A DNA stretch of 28,330 bases from Actinomycetota bacterium (GTDB lineage: Bacteria; Actinomycetota; Aquicultoria; Aquicultorales; Aquicultoraceae): the NCBI GenBank assembly GCA_030017355.1, contig JASEIR010000005.1, positions 1-28,330 on the forward strand, given 5' to 3'. The translations under genes and the position numbers were made by a program. This document shows, piece after piece, positions 13,885 through 21,760 of the stretch. Below the pieces are notes generated by a model that ran no database searches, had not been told where the DNA came from, and worked only from the letters and a program-made list of their open reading frames with translations. Position 1 is the first letter of the stretch. Every line of letters starts with the position of its first letter.

Positions 13885-15888
13885 ATGAAAGAGTCGCGGT
13901 ATAAAAGAAGGGAAAGCGCCAAAAAAGAGCGCAAAATAAGAAGACGCAGAAGACTAATAATATCCACTTCTATTGTCTGCGGGTTTTTGTTAATAGCAGC
14001 AGCCTGGGGCATAAGAGGCGTTGGCACTATAGTGGTGGATATTCTAAATGCAACAAATGAACTTTCTAGAGGGTCCCAAAAAGTAAGATCTCTAGATTTT
14101 AATGGCGCAAGGAAAGACCTGTTAAGAGCCGAACAGAATCTGCTGGAAGTGAAACTGAAACTTGATCACCCGATCTATCAAGCTGCAAAGCGCATACCAC
14201 TGTTCGGAAATAAGATAACTGCAATTGGTATGATTGCCTCCTCGGAAATTGAAGCAACCCGAGCTTGCCTTAGTCTAATTGATGCAACCAGGAAATTTTC
14301 GGGCAGTAGGCCAACCTTGGAAATAAGATACTCGGCAGAAGGAGTCGATCTTGCGCAATTTAGAGAAGCAATGCCGTACATTAATCAAGCAAGAGATCGC
14401 CTTAAGAAAGCCTTAAAAATGAAGGACAAAATTATCAAGGAACATGCTCTGTCCGCGACAGAGAATTCGCTTGAAATTTACTCAAAAGAAATAGCAAGGC
14501 TTGATCAGGCAATCAACAAGGCTGAAAAAGCCCTTAACATCATCCCAGCTTTTTTAGGCAGCAAAAAAGAGCGGCGATATTTTTTAGCTGTTCAAAATAA
14601 CGCCAAGCCGCGTGCAACGGGCGGCGTTATCGAGATCTATGGAATTCTGGTTGCCAGCAACGGAAAACTAAAGCTAGAAAAGATGGAGGATGTTTACAAG
14701 TTGCAAAAAGAGAATATGCCTGAAGCCTTAACAACCGATGAGTATCGAAATCGGTATTACCAATTTGGCGGGACGAGCTCGTGGGAAAACTCAAATATCA
14801 GTCCTGACTTTCCAAGCGTATCAAATGTGATACTTCAGTTGTATGAAAGCAGCACCGGTGAACATCTTGATGGTGTAATTGCAATAGATCTGGTTGGCTT
14901 AAAGTACTTAATGGAAGCAACTGGCCCCATAGAAATTCCCTCACCGGACGCAGTTATCGATAGTGGAAACATTATTAAAACAGTACTTTCTGATGGAAAT
15001 CGGGCCCAACATGAAAATGATGGGGGAAAAGGCGATGGGGCAAGCTTGCTTAAAGAAGTTGCTGGGGCCGTCTGGCGCCGGTTTGAAATAGGGAATTTTA
15101 AAAATCGAACGCTTTTGCCGGCAAAAGTAATAGAGGCTCTTGCAAGCAAGCATATGATAGTTTTTAGCACCGATGCGAATGAGGAAAGAATATTCTGCGA
15201 GCTAGGTTGCGGCGGCATTTTAAGCGATGGCTATGAGGACTATCTACAAGTGCTTGTCCAGAATCTTGGAGAGGATAAAGGCAGCACGCATATCAATCAA
15301 GCAATCGAGTATGATGTGTCAATTAAACAGAACAGGTCGATGCGTTCGAAAGTAATAGTTACCTTAAAAAACAATGCACCAAAAACAGGCTCTCCTTCTT
15401 TTGCTTTAGAAGAACAGTCGCTGAGTGAAAAGGACAAGCAAGAGAACGTATATCTAAGCGTCTACGTGCCGGGTAAATCAAGGCTGTTGGGGTTTGCATA
15501 TGATGGAAAATTTGGGAAACCAGAAATCGATCATGAAAAGAACAAAACCATATTCTCGTGCTATCTTAACATTCCAGCAGGGGAAGAGCAAAAGGTCTCG
15601 TTTGTTTACGAAAACCCCTACAAGGCTTCTATTTCAGGCGGCCCTTTGAGCTATTGTCTTAAATGGCAAGTGCAGCCAACGATAGAGGCCCCCAAGATAA
15701 AGATTAACATTAGCCATCCTGCAGGCTATCAAGTTCAACAGACGACAGACGGACTGATACAGGATGGCAGATCAGTGGTTGCTAATGGCGCTTTGCAAAA
15801 AGATACCTTATACACTATTGTGCTTAAGCGGAAGGAGATGAGCTGGATAGAAGAATTTAATGCTTGGTTGAAGAAGCTCGCATTTTAA
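13885..15888 (+). CDS. DUF4012 membrane-anchored extracellular protein, surface polysaccharide-associated
   Basis: 667 aa. A very basic cytoplasmic N-terminus (about 23 residues, many Arg/Lys) precedes one membrane segment at about 24-44; the rest is predicted extracytoplasmic. DUF4012 hallmarks: a helical region to about 220, RRYFLAVQNNAKPRATGGVI near 232-248, SPDFPSVSNVILQLYE, and STGEHLDGVIAIDLVGLKYLMEATGPI near 322-350. Members are found in exopolysaccharide clusters of Actinobacteria and Chloroflexi and are thought to act at the cell surface, but no reaction is known. The ATG has no visible SD, so a leaderless or weakly translated message is possible. It lies on the opposite strand from most of the polysaccharide genes at 17068-21190. 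Confidence 0.85.
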   Translation: MKESRYKRRESAKKERKIRRRRRLIISTSIVCGFLLIAAAWGIRGVGTIVVDILNATNELSRGSQKVRSLDFNGARKDLLRAEQNLLEVKLKLDHPIYQAAKRIPLFGNKITAIGMIASSEIEATRACLSLIDATRKFSGSRPTLEIRYSAEGVDLAQFREAMPYINQARDRLKKALKMKDKIIKEHALSATENSLEIYSKEIARLDQAINKAEKALNIIPAFLGSKKERRYFLAVQNNAKPRATGGVIEIYGILVASNGKLKLEKMEDVYKLQKENMPEALTTDEYRNRYYQFGGTSSWENSNISPDFPSVSNVILQLYESSTGEHLDGVIAIDLVGLKYLMEATGPIEIPSPDAVIDSGNIIKTVLSDGNRAQHENDGGKGDGASLLKEVAGAVWRRFEIGNFKNRTLLPAKVIEALASKHMIVFSTDANEERIFCELGCGGILSDGYEDYLQVLVQNLGEDKGSTHINQAIEYDVSIKQNRSMRSKVIVTLKNNAPKTGSPSFALEEQSLSEKDKQENVYLSVYVPGKSRLLGFAYDGKFGKPEIDHEKNKTIFSCYLNIPAGEEQKVSFVYENPYKASISGGPLSYCLKWQVQPTIEAPKIKINISHPAGYQVQQTTDGLIQDGRSVVANGALQKDTLYTIVLKRKEMSWIEEFNAWLKKLAF

Positions 15889-15908
15889 CTCCACGTGTCA
15901 CACTCGCC

Positions 15909-15937
15909 TTGATATTTTCAGGCCGGACATGTACAAT
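15909..15937 (+). promoter_or_regulatory. Sigma-70 promoter of tRNA-Ile
   Basis: TTGATA - N17 - TACAAT, followed after about 65 bp by the mature tRNA. Confidence 0.65.
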
Positions 15938-16003
15938 ATAGACTTGGCTATTAGGCACCCTGAGTGTCCAATCAATTTAATGTTTTTTATCACATTGATT
16001 TTC

Positions 16004-16077
<74 letters not shown>

Positions 16078-16084
16078 CGCAAAC

Positions 16085-16113
16085 AAAATAGCCCGCCTTG
16101 TGCGGGCTATTTT
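16085..16113 (+). terminator. Rho-independent terminator after tRNA-Ile
   Basis: Perfect 12-bp stem AAAATAGCCCGC / GCGGGCTATTTT with a 5-base loop and T-rich 3' arm, eight bases after the tRNA. Confidence 0.9.
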
Positions 16114-16327
16114 ATTTAAATAGACCTAACTTTTACTATAGCACCAGATTGCTATCCAAGCCCATCAAGGATATACTAGCTTATTATCGCATCAGCACCG
16201 CTTTATTTGAAGCTTTTTGATATTGGGAATGGCTTAATCGGTTGTGTTGTTTTAAAGATGCCGCCGAAGCGGTAGAGTAAAGCGATATAGCTATATGAAG
16301 CAAAATGATGCGTCGAAGGGGTTCGCG

Positions 16328-17059
16328 TTGGACGGATATATAGACACGCATGTTCACATACTACCAGGGCTTGATGATGGCCCAGCAACACTTCAAGAAG
16401 CAGTCGAGATGGTGCGTATGGCACAAAGAAATGGCATCACAAAAATTATTGCCACCCCGCATCATAACGAGTATTACCACCCCCAAGTTAAAGAGATAAT
16501 GGCATCTCTAGAGCTGCTAAATGCAGGGCTTAAGAAGGCCAATATTGAGTTTGAAGTATATCTAGGTAACGAACTTAGAATTGACCCTGGTCTACCGGAA
16601 AAACTGAAATCCGGCGAGGTTTTCCCAATGGCTGGCAGCAGGTTTATTTTGCTAGAGTTTTTCTTTGAAGGGATTCCGCTCTACTCGGAGGATGTTATCT
16701 TCCGTTTGAGGGTTGATGGGTGGAAGCCCATTTTAGCTCATGCAGAGCGAATTTATGATATCCAACGAAATCCAGAAAGACTCAAGCGGTTCATAGATAT
16801 GGGCTGCATGGTTCAAATAAACTCAAACAGTCTGACAGGCGAACTAGGACGAGCCAGTCTCGATACAGCAATTTATCTTCTGGAACTAAGATACGTTGAT
16901 ATCATGGCTTCAGATGCACATTCTGCCAGCAATCGGATACCAGATTTTACAGGTGCGCTTAAAAAAGCAGCAAAAATAATAGGAAAAGAAGAAGCACAAA
17001 AACTTGTTATCAATAATCCTTCAAAAATCTTTGAAGGAAAACAAGTTTCCGAAAAGTAA
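16328..17059 (+). CDS. PHP-domain tyrosine-protein phosphatase, CpsB/CapC/YwqE type
   Basis: 243 aa from the TTG at 16328, which has AAGGGG six bases upstream and gives the usual short N-terminus; an ATG at 16295 in the same frame has no SD. It is a PHP metal-dependent phosphatase. Metal ligands are visible at His8 and His10 (DTHVHILPGLDDGP), His45 (ATPHHNEYYHP), Glu82 (GNELR), His138 (AHAER), and Asp196 and His198 (ASDAHS). Such enzymes dephosphorylate the Tyr cluster of BY-kinases and thereby regulate capsule/exopolysaccharide chain length. The probable target is the Wzz/BY-kinase encoded at 19742-21190. Confidence 0.92.
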   Translation: MDGYIDTHVHILPGLDDGPATLQEAVEMVRMAQRNGITKIIATPHHNEYYHPQVKEIMASLELLNAGLKKANIEFEVYLGNELRIDPGLPEKLKSGEVFPMAGSRFILLEFFFEGIPLYSEDVIFRLRVDGWKPILAHAERIYDIQRNPERLKRFIDMGCMVQINSNSLTGELGRASLDTAIYLLELRYVDIMASDAHSASNRIPDFTGALKKAAKIIGKEEAQKLVINNPSKIFEGKQVSEK

Positions 17060-17067
17060 GAAATTTT

Positions 17068-18576
17068 CTACTGCAATTTATAAATAATAATATTGCCTGG
17101 CTCTTGATGTGGATAGCGGCCATTAAGAAAGTTCAGTAATCCGGGGTCTGTTCCATTTTTAAGCGATATCATAACGGCTGATGAGGGGTGGTCTTTTAGG
17201 GCTTGGTTAAATGCTGCAAGCGAATTGATGTTTTCGATAATGTTCCGCCTAGCATAATATGCTACTTGGGGGTTGTTAATTCCAGGGAATGACACCAAGA
17301 TAGTGTCACCTGGATTTGATATAGAAGCAATAGCGGTTCCTAAATTATAATACGAATAATCATAAGCATTATATATATTGGACAAGGTTGGCTTTGTGAG
17401 GAAAGCCATTATAGCTATAACGATAAGAGCAGGCACTAAATTAAGTTGCTTGGGTAAAAAGGAAGCCACAAAATCAAGCGCTATTCCAGCCGATAAGCCT
17501 AGTGCTGGAAGCATATAATGCATCCAGTAAGAGTGAATATACGCTCCATTCTTAAAAAGAAGAATATGTATCCACGCATAGGCAAAGAGGCCTAAAAGAA
17601 TGGAAAACGAGAAAAACCTTTCTTTTCCAAAACGCTTTGTTAGACTGATAAACAAACCTGCGATACTTGAAATAAGAAGAGGTATTGTAAATAGAGTTAA
17701 CGCTCTTTGGTATAGAGTAACCAGCAGATCTTTAAAAGTAATTACTTTTGATGTGTCTACAGCACTTAAATTGACCCTGAAAAAGAACTGATCGACTAAA
17801 ATTTTGAAATAATTTGGACCCATTAAGCGTATTTGTAGGAAAATTAAGCCTAGTGTGGCTATGGAAACAGCCACCGGCACAATTGCTATTAATTTTCTTG
17901 GCTTAGCAAAAATAAAGTAATGCAAACCAAGTATTGGGATAAGATAGTATGTAGGCCAGTCGGTGAGACCTCCTAAAAAGATAGAAACGCAGAGAATCCA
18001 GAAATAGCGCACATCTCCCCTAATCCACCTAATATAAGACAGAATTATTAATAGCCCAAAAAAGATTGTTGGGGCCTCATGGTTGACATGGTGCCCATAC
18101 CATAGAAACATTGCATTTGCAGAAAAAGCAGCCGAGGCAATCAGCCCAACACGCTTATTCCAGAGGTCTTTGCCGATCAGAAAGATGAGCCAAAGCGAAA
18201 AGAGCGAGCAAAGGATAGGGACGAGCCGCGCAGACCACTCATGTTCACCAAAAACCATAAAAAAGAGTGCTACCGTTAATGGCATTAAAGGCGGGTGGTC
18301 TGCATAAAAGCCGAAATCTTTCGGTGAAACAATATACGGATTTTGTACCTGGGCAAGCTTTGTCTTTAAACCGTAGATAAGATAGTTTCTTGCAATAGTA
18401 GAGTAGTAGGCGCCATTTGTACCCTCATGCCCCTTCCTCCATGGATCAGAAATACCATAACAGAGGGCTATTGCCGCAATTATGATTACAATCGCTAATG
18501 CCAATTCATAACCATACTTTGCAATATTTACGGTGGTCTCATCCTTCTTTTTGACCATTACCTTCTTTGTCTTCAT
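17068..18576 (-). CDS. Family-39-type glycosyltransferase (ArnT/PMT-like), integral membrane
   Basis: 502 aa with about 10-12 membrane helices and a basic N-terminus. The first outer loop after helix 1 carries DPWRKGHEGTNGAYYSTIARNYL with the acidic residues expected of the GT-C catalytic loop, followed by DHPPLMPLTVALFFMVFGEHEWSARLVP, the classical PMT_2 pattern. These enzymes move a sugar from a polyprenyl-phosphate carrier to an acceptor outside the membrane; here the acceptor is probably a surface polysaccharide or protein. It is downstream of the LCP gene on the same strand but has its own promoter only a few bases before the ATG. It converges with the phosphatase gene, eight bases apart. 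Confidence 0.88.
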   Translation of the reverse strand: MKTKKVMVKKKDETTVNIAKYGYELALAIVIIIAAIALCYGISDPWRKGHEGTNGAYYSTIARNYLIYGLKTKLAQVQNPYIVSPKDFGFYADHPPLMPLTVALFFMVFGEHEWSARLVPILCSLFSLWLIFLIGKDLWNKRVGLIASAAFSANAMFLWYGHHVNHEAPTIFFGLLIILSYIRWIRGDVRYFWILCVSIFLGGLTDWPTYYLIPILGLHYFIFAKPRKLIAIVPVAVSIATLGLIFLQIRLMGPNYFKILVDQFFFRVNLSAVDTSKVITFKDLLVTLYQRALTLFTIPLLISSIAGLFISLTKRFGKERFFSFSILLGLFAYAWIHILLFKNGAYIHSYWMHYMLPALGLSAGIALDFVASFLPKQLNLVPALIVIAIMAFLTKPTLSNIYNAYDYSYYNLGTAIASISNPGDTILVSFPGINNPQVAYYARRNIIENINSLAAFNQALKDHPSSAVMISLKNGTDPGLLNFLNGRYPHQEPGNIIIYKLQ

Positions 18577-18586
18577 GGCTGTGCTT

Positions 18587-18615
18587 ATTATAGTATCTTA
18601 TCAAGCATATGCCAA
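18587..18615 (-). promoter_or_regulatory. Sigma-70 promoter of the glycosyltransferase gene, almost leaderless
   Basis: On the minus strand TTGGCA - N17 - TATAAT, with the -10 ending 10 bp before the ATG at 18576. The predicted 5' leader is therefore only about 3-5 nt and no SD fits. An AAAGGAGG farther upstream lies before the promoter and has no start codon. Confidence 0.7.
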
Positions 18616-18743
18616 CATAAATATAAATATATTGACTCTACTTGCCTCCTTTTGGCAGTCGCTCTATTTTTTGGAATAAACCTAAAGTTTGCTATCAAGG
18701 GGAAAGGGTTATGCAAATCCACGCCTACCCAGATTTTCTGCAA

Positions 18744-19712
18744 TTAAGGGTTCCTTGGAAAAGCGTGGCCGTATTTCATGGCATCAACAAGCCTGTTTTT
18801 TGCTTTTATATTTGGGAAGACATAGCTAATGCCATTAAACATCGCGGTTTCACCAGGTATGATCGCCATCTCAAGGTCTCTTTTACAGCCAGCAAAGGCT
18901 TTAGCTAGCGAGAGCATCTGCGCTGCGCCCATGTTTGTCTTCGTATGGCGAGAAACTATTGCCACAAGCTTTGGTATATTTGCGTAAGATGCTAGCATTT
19001 GCTTGACGGCCGAGTTTAAGAAAAGCTGCTGATGTTTTATGCGCGTAAAATCGCCTGCGGGAAAGTTTCTCATCCTAAGAAGCAAGAGGGCCTCCTTGCC
19101 ATCTCTTAGGTGCATTCCATGACGGACACCACTTACTTTCCAGTCTGGGCCGACATTGTAGTATATACCGCCAACTGCATCGACTGACTCGCTAAAAGTT
19201 TGAAGGTCAACCTGGACAAAGTAATTAATGGGTAAGTCAGTGAAGTCCTCAACGGTTCGTATTAATAAGGGTATTCCACCAAAGGCATAAGAATGATTGA
19301 TTTTATCAAAGCCATGCCCTTGAATTTCAACACGAGAATCTCGAGGGATTGATAGCAGATGCCCAGTCTTTTTAACTGGGTCGACTCTTAAAACCATAAT
19401 GGTATCAGCGCGGCTTGCCTCCCAATTTGGGCGCCTATCTGAGCCAACTAGCAAAATATACCAGGCGTCGCCTTCCTTGGGTTCAGATACGATCTTTCTT
19501 ACTTCGTTTGCGGTTCTAGGGTCAAGACCCATGCGCCTCTCCAGGCTTTTAATCACCAGGTATGATGAGGCAGTGGCCATGATAACTAAGCCCACGATCA
19601 CAATAGATACTATTTTTATTATCCTAAGAAATTTTTGCCCTTTGCTTATTTTGCCTGCTCCACTATTTTTGCCCATGCTGTTATCTTGTTCTAGATTTTT
19701 GTCTTGGTTCAT
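18744..19712 (-). CDS. LytR-CpsA-Psr (LCP) family cell-wall glycopolymer ligase
   Basis: 322 aa. A cytoplasmic N-terminus of about 30 residues and a membrane segment at about 31-52 precede the extracellular LCP domain. Catalytic and lipid-binding motifs: GSDRR at 90-94, SRADTIMVLRVDP at 100-112, SIPRDSRV at 121-128, KINHSYAFGG at 137-146 and later RMRNFPAGDFTRIKHQQ. LCP proteins transfer polyprenyl-linked glycopolymers such as capsule or teichoic-acid-like chains to peptidoglycan. The start ATG at 19712 has GAGG eight bases upstream. It lies 29 bp after the Wzz/BY-kinase gene, so the two form an operon for synthesis and attachment. Confidence 0.94.
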   Translation of the reverse strand: MNQDKNLEQDNSMGKNSGAGKISKGQKFLRIIKIVSIVIVGLVIMATASSYLVIKSLERRMGLDPRTANEVRKIVSEPKEGDAWYILLVGSDRRPNWEASRADTIMVLRVDPVKKTGHLLSIPRDSRVEIQGHGFDKINHSYAFGGIPLLIRTVEDFTDLPINYFVQVDLQTFSESVDAVGGIYYNVGPDWKVSGVRHGMHLRDGKEALLLLRMRNFPAGDFTRIKHQQLFLNSAVKQMLASYANIPKLVAIVSRHTKTNMGAAQMLSLAKAFAGCKRDLEMAIIPGETAMFNGISYVFPNIKAKNRLVDAMKYGHAFPRNP

Positions 19713-19741
19713 ACTAGGCGCCTCTAAGACCAGAAAGATAT

Positions 19742-21190
19742 TTAGGCACTTATCCTCTCCCCTTTGGCTTTGGCGCTTGCCGATTCGAGGTATGACTTCT
19801 GGCCTTGCCCATAGTATCTGTAATATTTGTAATAGCCATAGCGGTGCTTTGAGCTTACTGCATTTAGCGAGAATCCAAGTACGCGGGCGTTTACTTTCTT
19901 AAGAGCGTCTCTTAGGGCTAGGAAAGCATGTTTTGTTGTAACTGCGCTTCGGGCAAGCAAAATCACACCATCTGATCGTGAAACAAGAACAAGGGCATCT
20001 GTAACTAAAATAGCAGGCGGAGTGTCTAAAATAATAAAATCGTAGCGGCGCTGCGCTTCTTCAAGAAATAGCTGCATTCTTGCTGATTCAAGAAGGTCAG
20101 CCGGATTAGGAGCGGCTGGACCGCTTGCTATTAGATCAAGCCTCTCTATCTCGGTTTCTTGAATGGCTGCATCTAAACTCACGGCGCCTATTAATATATT
20201 GGCAAGGCCCACGTCATTGCTTAATCCAAATACCTGATGAAGTCTTGGCTTTCTTAAATCGCAGCTTACGGCTAAAACCCTGTGGCCTGAGAGCGCCATA
20301 ACGGCAGCAAGATTGGCGCTGAATAAGGTTTTTCCCTCACCGGCCCCTGCGCTTGTTACAACAACTGTTCTAATTGTTGAATCAAAGTTGATATACTGCA
20401 GGTTGGTTTTAAGCATACGAAAAGCCTCTGCAGCGGTTGATCTCGGCCCCGCTTTTACAATTAATTCTTTGCCTTTTGGGATGACTGGAATTTGCCCGAG
20501 CGAGATAAGCCCAGATATTCTTTCCGCCTCGTCAGTGTCTTTGATTGTGGTATCAAGATAGTTTAGGAGAAAAGCAAGGCCGGTACTTGAAGCAAGACCA
20601 ATAAAGAGAGCAAGCACCAAATTTAATACTGGCTTTGGCTTAATTGGGGTACTAGGTGTTATTGCAGGTTCAACGACAGTGATACTAATAAGTGGACGAG
20701 ACTTCTTCGATAGCCCATTCAACTCTATATCCTCGATTGTTTTTTTAAAAACCTCTCCTGTTGCGTTGGCGATGAGGCGAGCGCGGGCTGGGTTCTCATC
20801 TTCAACTGTTACTTTTATCAGCTGGGTATCCCTAATTGGCTCAGCGTTAATCTTATTGATCAGCTCTGCCGGGGTAAGAGAAACCCCGGTTTTTTCTATA
20901 ATTTTATTTGCTGTTGAGCGGCTCTGTATCATCTGGCTGTATGTCTTGGCCAATCTCTCGCTCATAAGGATTGATTGGTAAGCATCGGCAGCAGATGGAT
21001 AACCTGCTGCATAGCTCTGACTTTGATTTACCAAAAGCTGAATAGATGATTCATAGATTGGCGTCATGTTTGCTGTAACAAACAACGCAGTTGCTACGCA
21101 CAACATCGTGCAAAACATTATTAGCCACTTATATTTGCTTATCACTCTTAAGTAGTCTTGAAGCTCGATAGCTTGATCCATCGTTAGCAA
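19742..21190 (-). CDS. Fused polysaccharide chain-length regulator (Wzz) and BY-type tyrosine kinase
   Basis: 482 aa from the TTG at 21190 (AAGGG five bases upstream); a GTG at 21238 and an ATG at 21181 in the same frame are alternatives. The Wzz domain has membrane helices at about 22-41 and 189-210. The cytoplasmic BY-kinase has Walker A SAGAGEGKT at 280-288, Walker A' VSCDLRKPR from 308 and Walker B IILDTPP at 386-392. The C-terminus holds a Tyr cluster (RYGYYKYYRYYGQGQKSY, about 451-467) for autophosphorylation. Fusion of the two domains is common in Actinobacteria, whereas many Firmicutes split them. Cycles of phosphorylation and dephosphorylation by the PHP phosphatase at 16328 would set polymer length. 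Upstream is the best sigma-B-like promoter in the window. Confidence 0.93.
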   Translation of the reverse strand: MLTMDQAIELQDYLRVISKYKWLIMFCTMLCVATALFVTANMTPIYESSIQLLVNQSQSYAAGYPSAADAYQSILMSERLAKTYSQMIQSRSTANKIIEKTGVSLTPAELINKINAEPIRDTQLIKVTVEDENPARARLIANATGEVFKKTIEDIELNGLSKKSRPLISITVVEPAITPSTPIKPKPVLNLVLALFIGLASSTGLAFLLNYLDTTIKDTDEAERISGLISLGQIPVIPKGKELIVKAGPRSTAAEAFRMLKTNLQYINFDSTIRTVVVTSAGAGEGKTLFSANLAAVMALSGHRVLAVSCDLRKPRLHQVFGLSNDVGLANILIGAVSLDAAIQETEIERLDLIASGPAAPNPADLLESARMQLFLEEAQRRYDFIILDTPPAILVTDALVLVSRSDGVILLARSAVTTKHAFLALRDALKKVNARVLGFSLNAVSSKHRYGYYKYYRYYGQGQKSYLESASAKAKGERISA

Positions 21191-21260
21191 CACTTCCCTT
21201 TTGCCTAGATACCCTTTGCTGCTAGGCCCATTTGGCACATGGGTACGTTACTAGCTAAAT

Positions 21261-21286
21261 TTACCCAAAGATTATAGGCCTTAAAC
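21261..21286 (-). promoter_or_regulatory. Sigma-B/sigma-F-like promoter of the Wzz/BY-kinase - LCP operon
   Basis: On the minus strand GTTTAA - N14 - GGGTAA, a perfect match to the sigma-B-type consensus apart from the last, variable base. The predicted start is about 60 bp before the TTG at 21190. A TATAAT lies within the spacer but has no matching -35. Confidence 0.6.
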
Positions 21287-21390
21287 CCAATTCGTACGCA
21301 AAGCAAATAAGCATCGCTTAAAAAGTAGATGTGTTGAGCTTAAGCATTGTTTGATAAATTATCGCGTAAAAATTCTTAAGATAGCTCAAG

Positions 21391-21419
21391 TTGATGTCTG
21401 CGGCGTAATGCTATAAAAT
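21391..21419 (+). promoter_or_regulatory. Sigma-70 promoter of tRNA-Ala
   Basis: TTGATG - N17 - TAAAAT, about 80 bp upstream of the tRNA. Confidence 0.55.
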
Positions 21420-21497
21420 ATGAACAGTGCGCCAAGCAGATCGGGCATATGGACTGATGCCGCGGCTTCTTTTGCGCGTTTAAATGGACATTTGAAT

Positions 21498-21570
21498 GGG
21501 GAACTAGCTCAGTTGGGAGAGCGCCTGCCTTGCACGCAGGAGGTCAGGGGTTCGAATCCCCTGTTCTCCA
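21498..21570 (+). tRNA. tRNA-Ala(UGC)
   Basis: A 73-nt cloverleaf. The acceptor GGGGAAC pairs with GTTCTCC (one G-T), with discriminator A at 21570. The anticodon stem CCTGC/GCAGG closes the loop CTTGCAC with anticodon TGC at 21531-21533. The T-arm AGGGGTTCGAATCCCCT is perfect. CCA is not encoded beyond the acceptor sequence. Confidence 0.95.
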
Positions 21571-21583
21571 CGGCGAGATTTTG

Positions 21584-21618
21584 AAGCTCTGGTGAAGATG
21601 CCAGAGCTTTTTGTTTTT
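21584..21618 (+). terminator. Rho-independent terminator after tRNA-Ala
   Basis: 9-bp stem AAGCTCTGG / CCAGAGCTT with an 8-base loop, followed by TTTGTTTTT. Confidence 0.88.
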
Positions 21619-21679
21619 CTCAGAGGTTTTCACAACCGCACATTTTCTTGAATTATATGCACTAAATATGCTGGTCGTT

Positions 21680-21749
21680 AACTTACCCGGTGCCAGGCAC
21701 CAATTTATTTAGGTGTTTTGGATTTATCAATCCTCATTTTGGGTAAGTT
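21680..21749. repeat. REP-like palindrome nested in a larger inverted repeat
   Basis: GGTGCC-A-GGCACC at 21689-21701 is a perfect short palindrome. It lies inside a 9-bp perfect inverted repeat, AACTTACCC (21680-21688) and GGGTAAGTT (21741-21749). Palindromes with this GGTGCC/GGCACC core occur in REP elements mobilised by RAYT-type transposases. No transposase is present here. It overlaps the possible 5' end of the polymerase gene. Confidence 0.5.
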
Positions 21750-21760
21750 TACGCCTAGAC

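Noticed and set aside
18636..18662. AAAGGAGG-like sequence on the minus strand between the LCP and glycosyltransferase genes, as the start of a small gene
   Set aside because: No start codon at usable distance with an open frame, and it lies upstream of the glycosyltransferase promoter.
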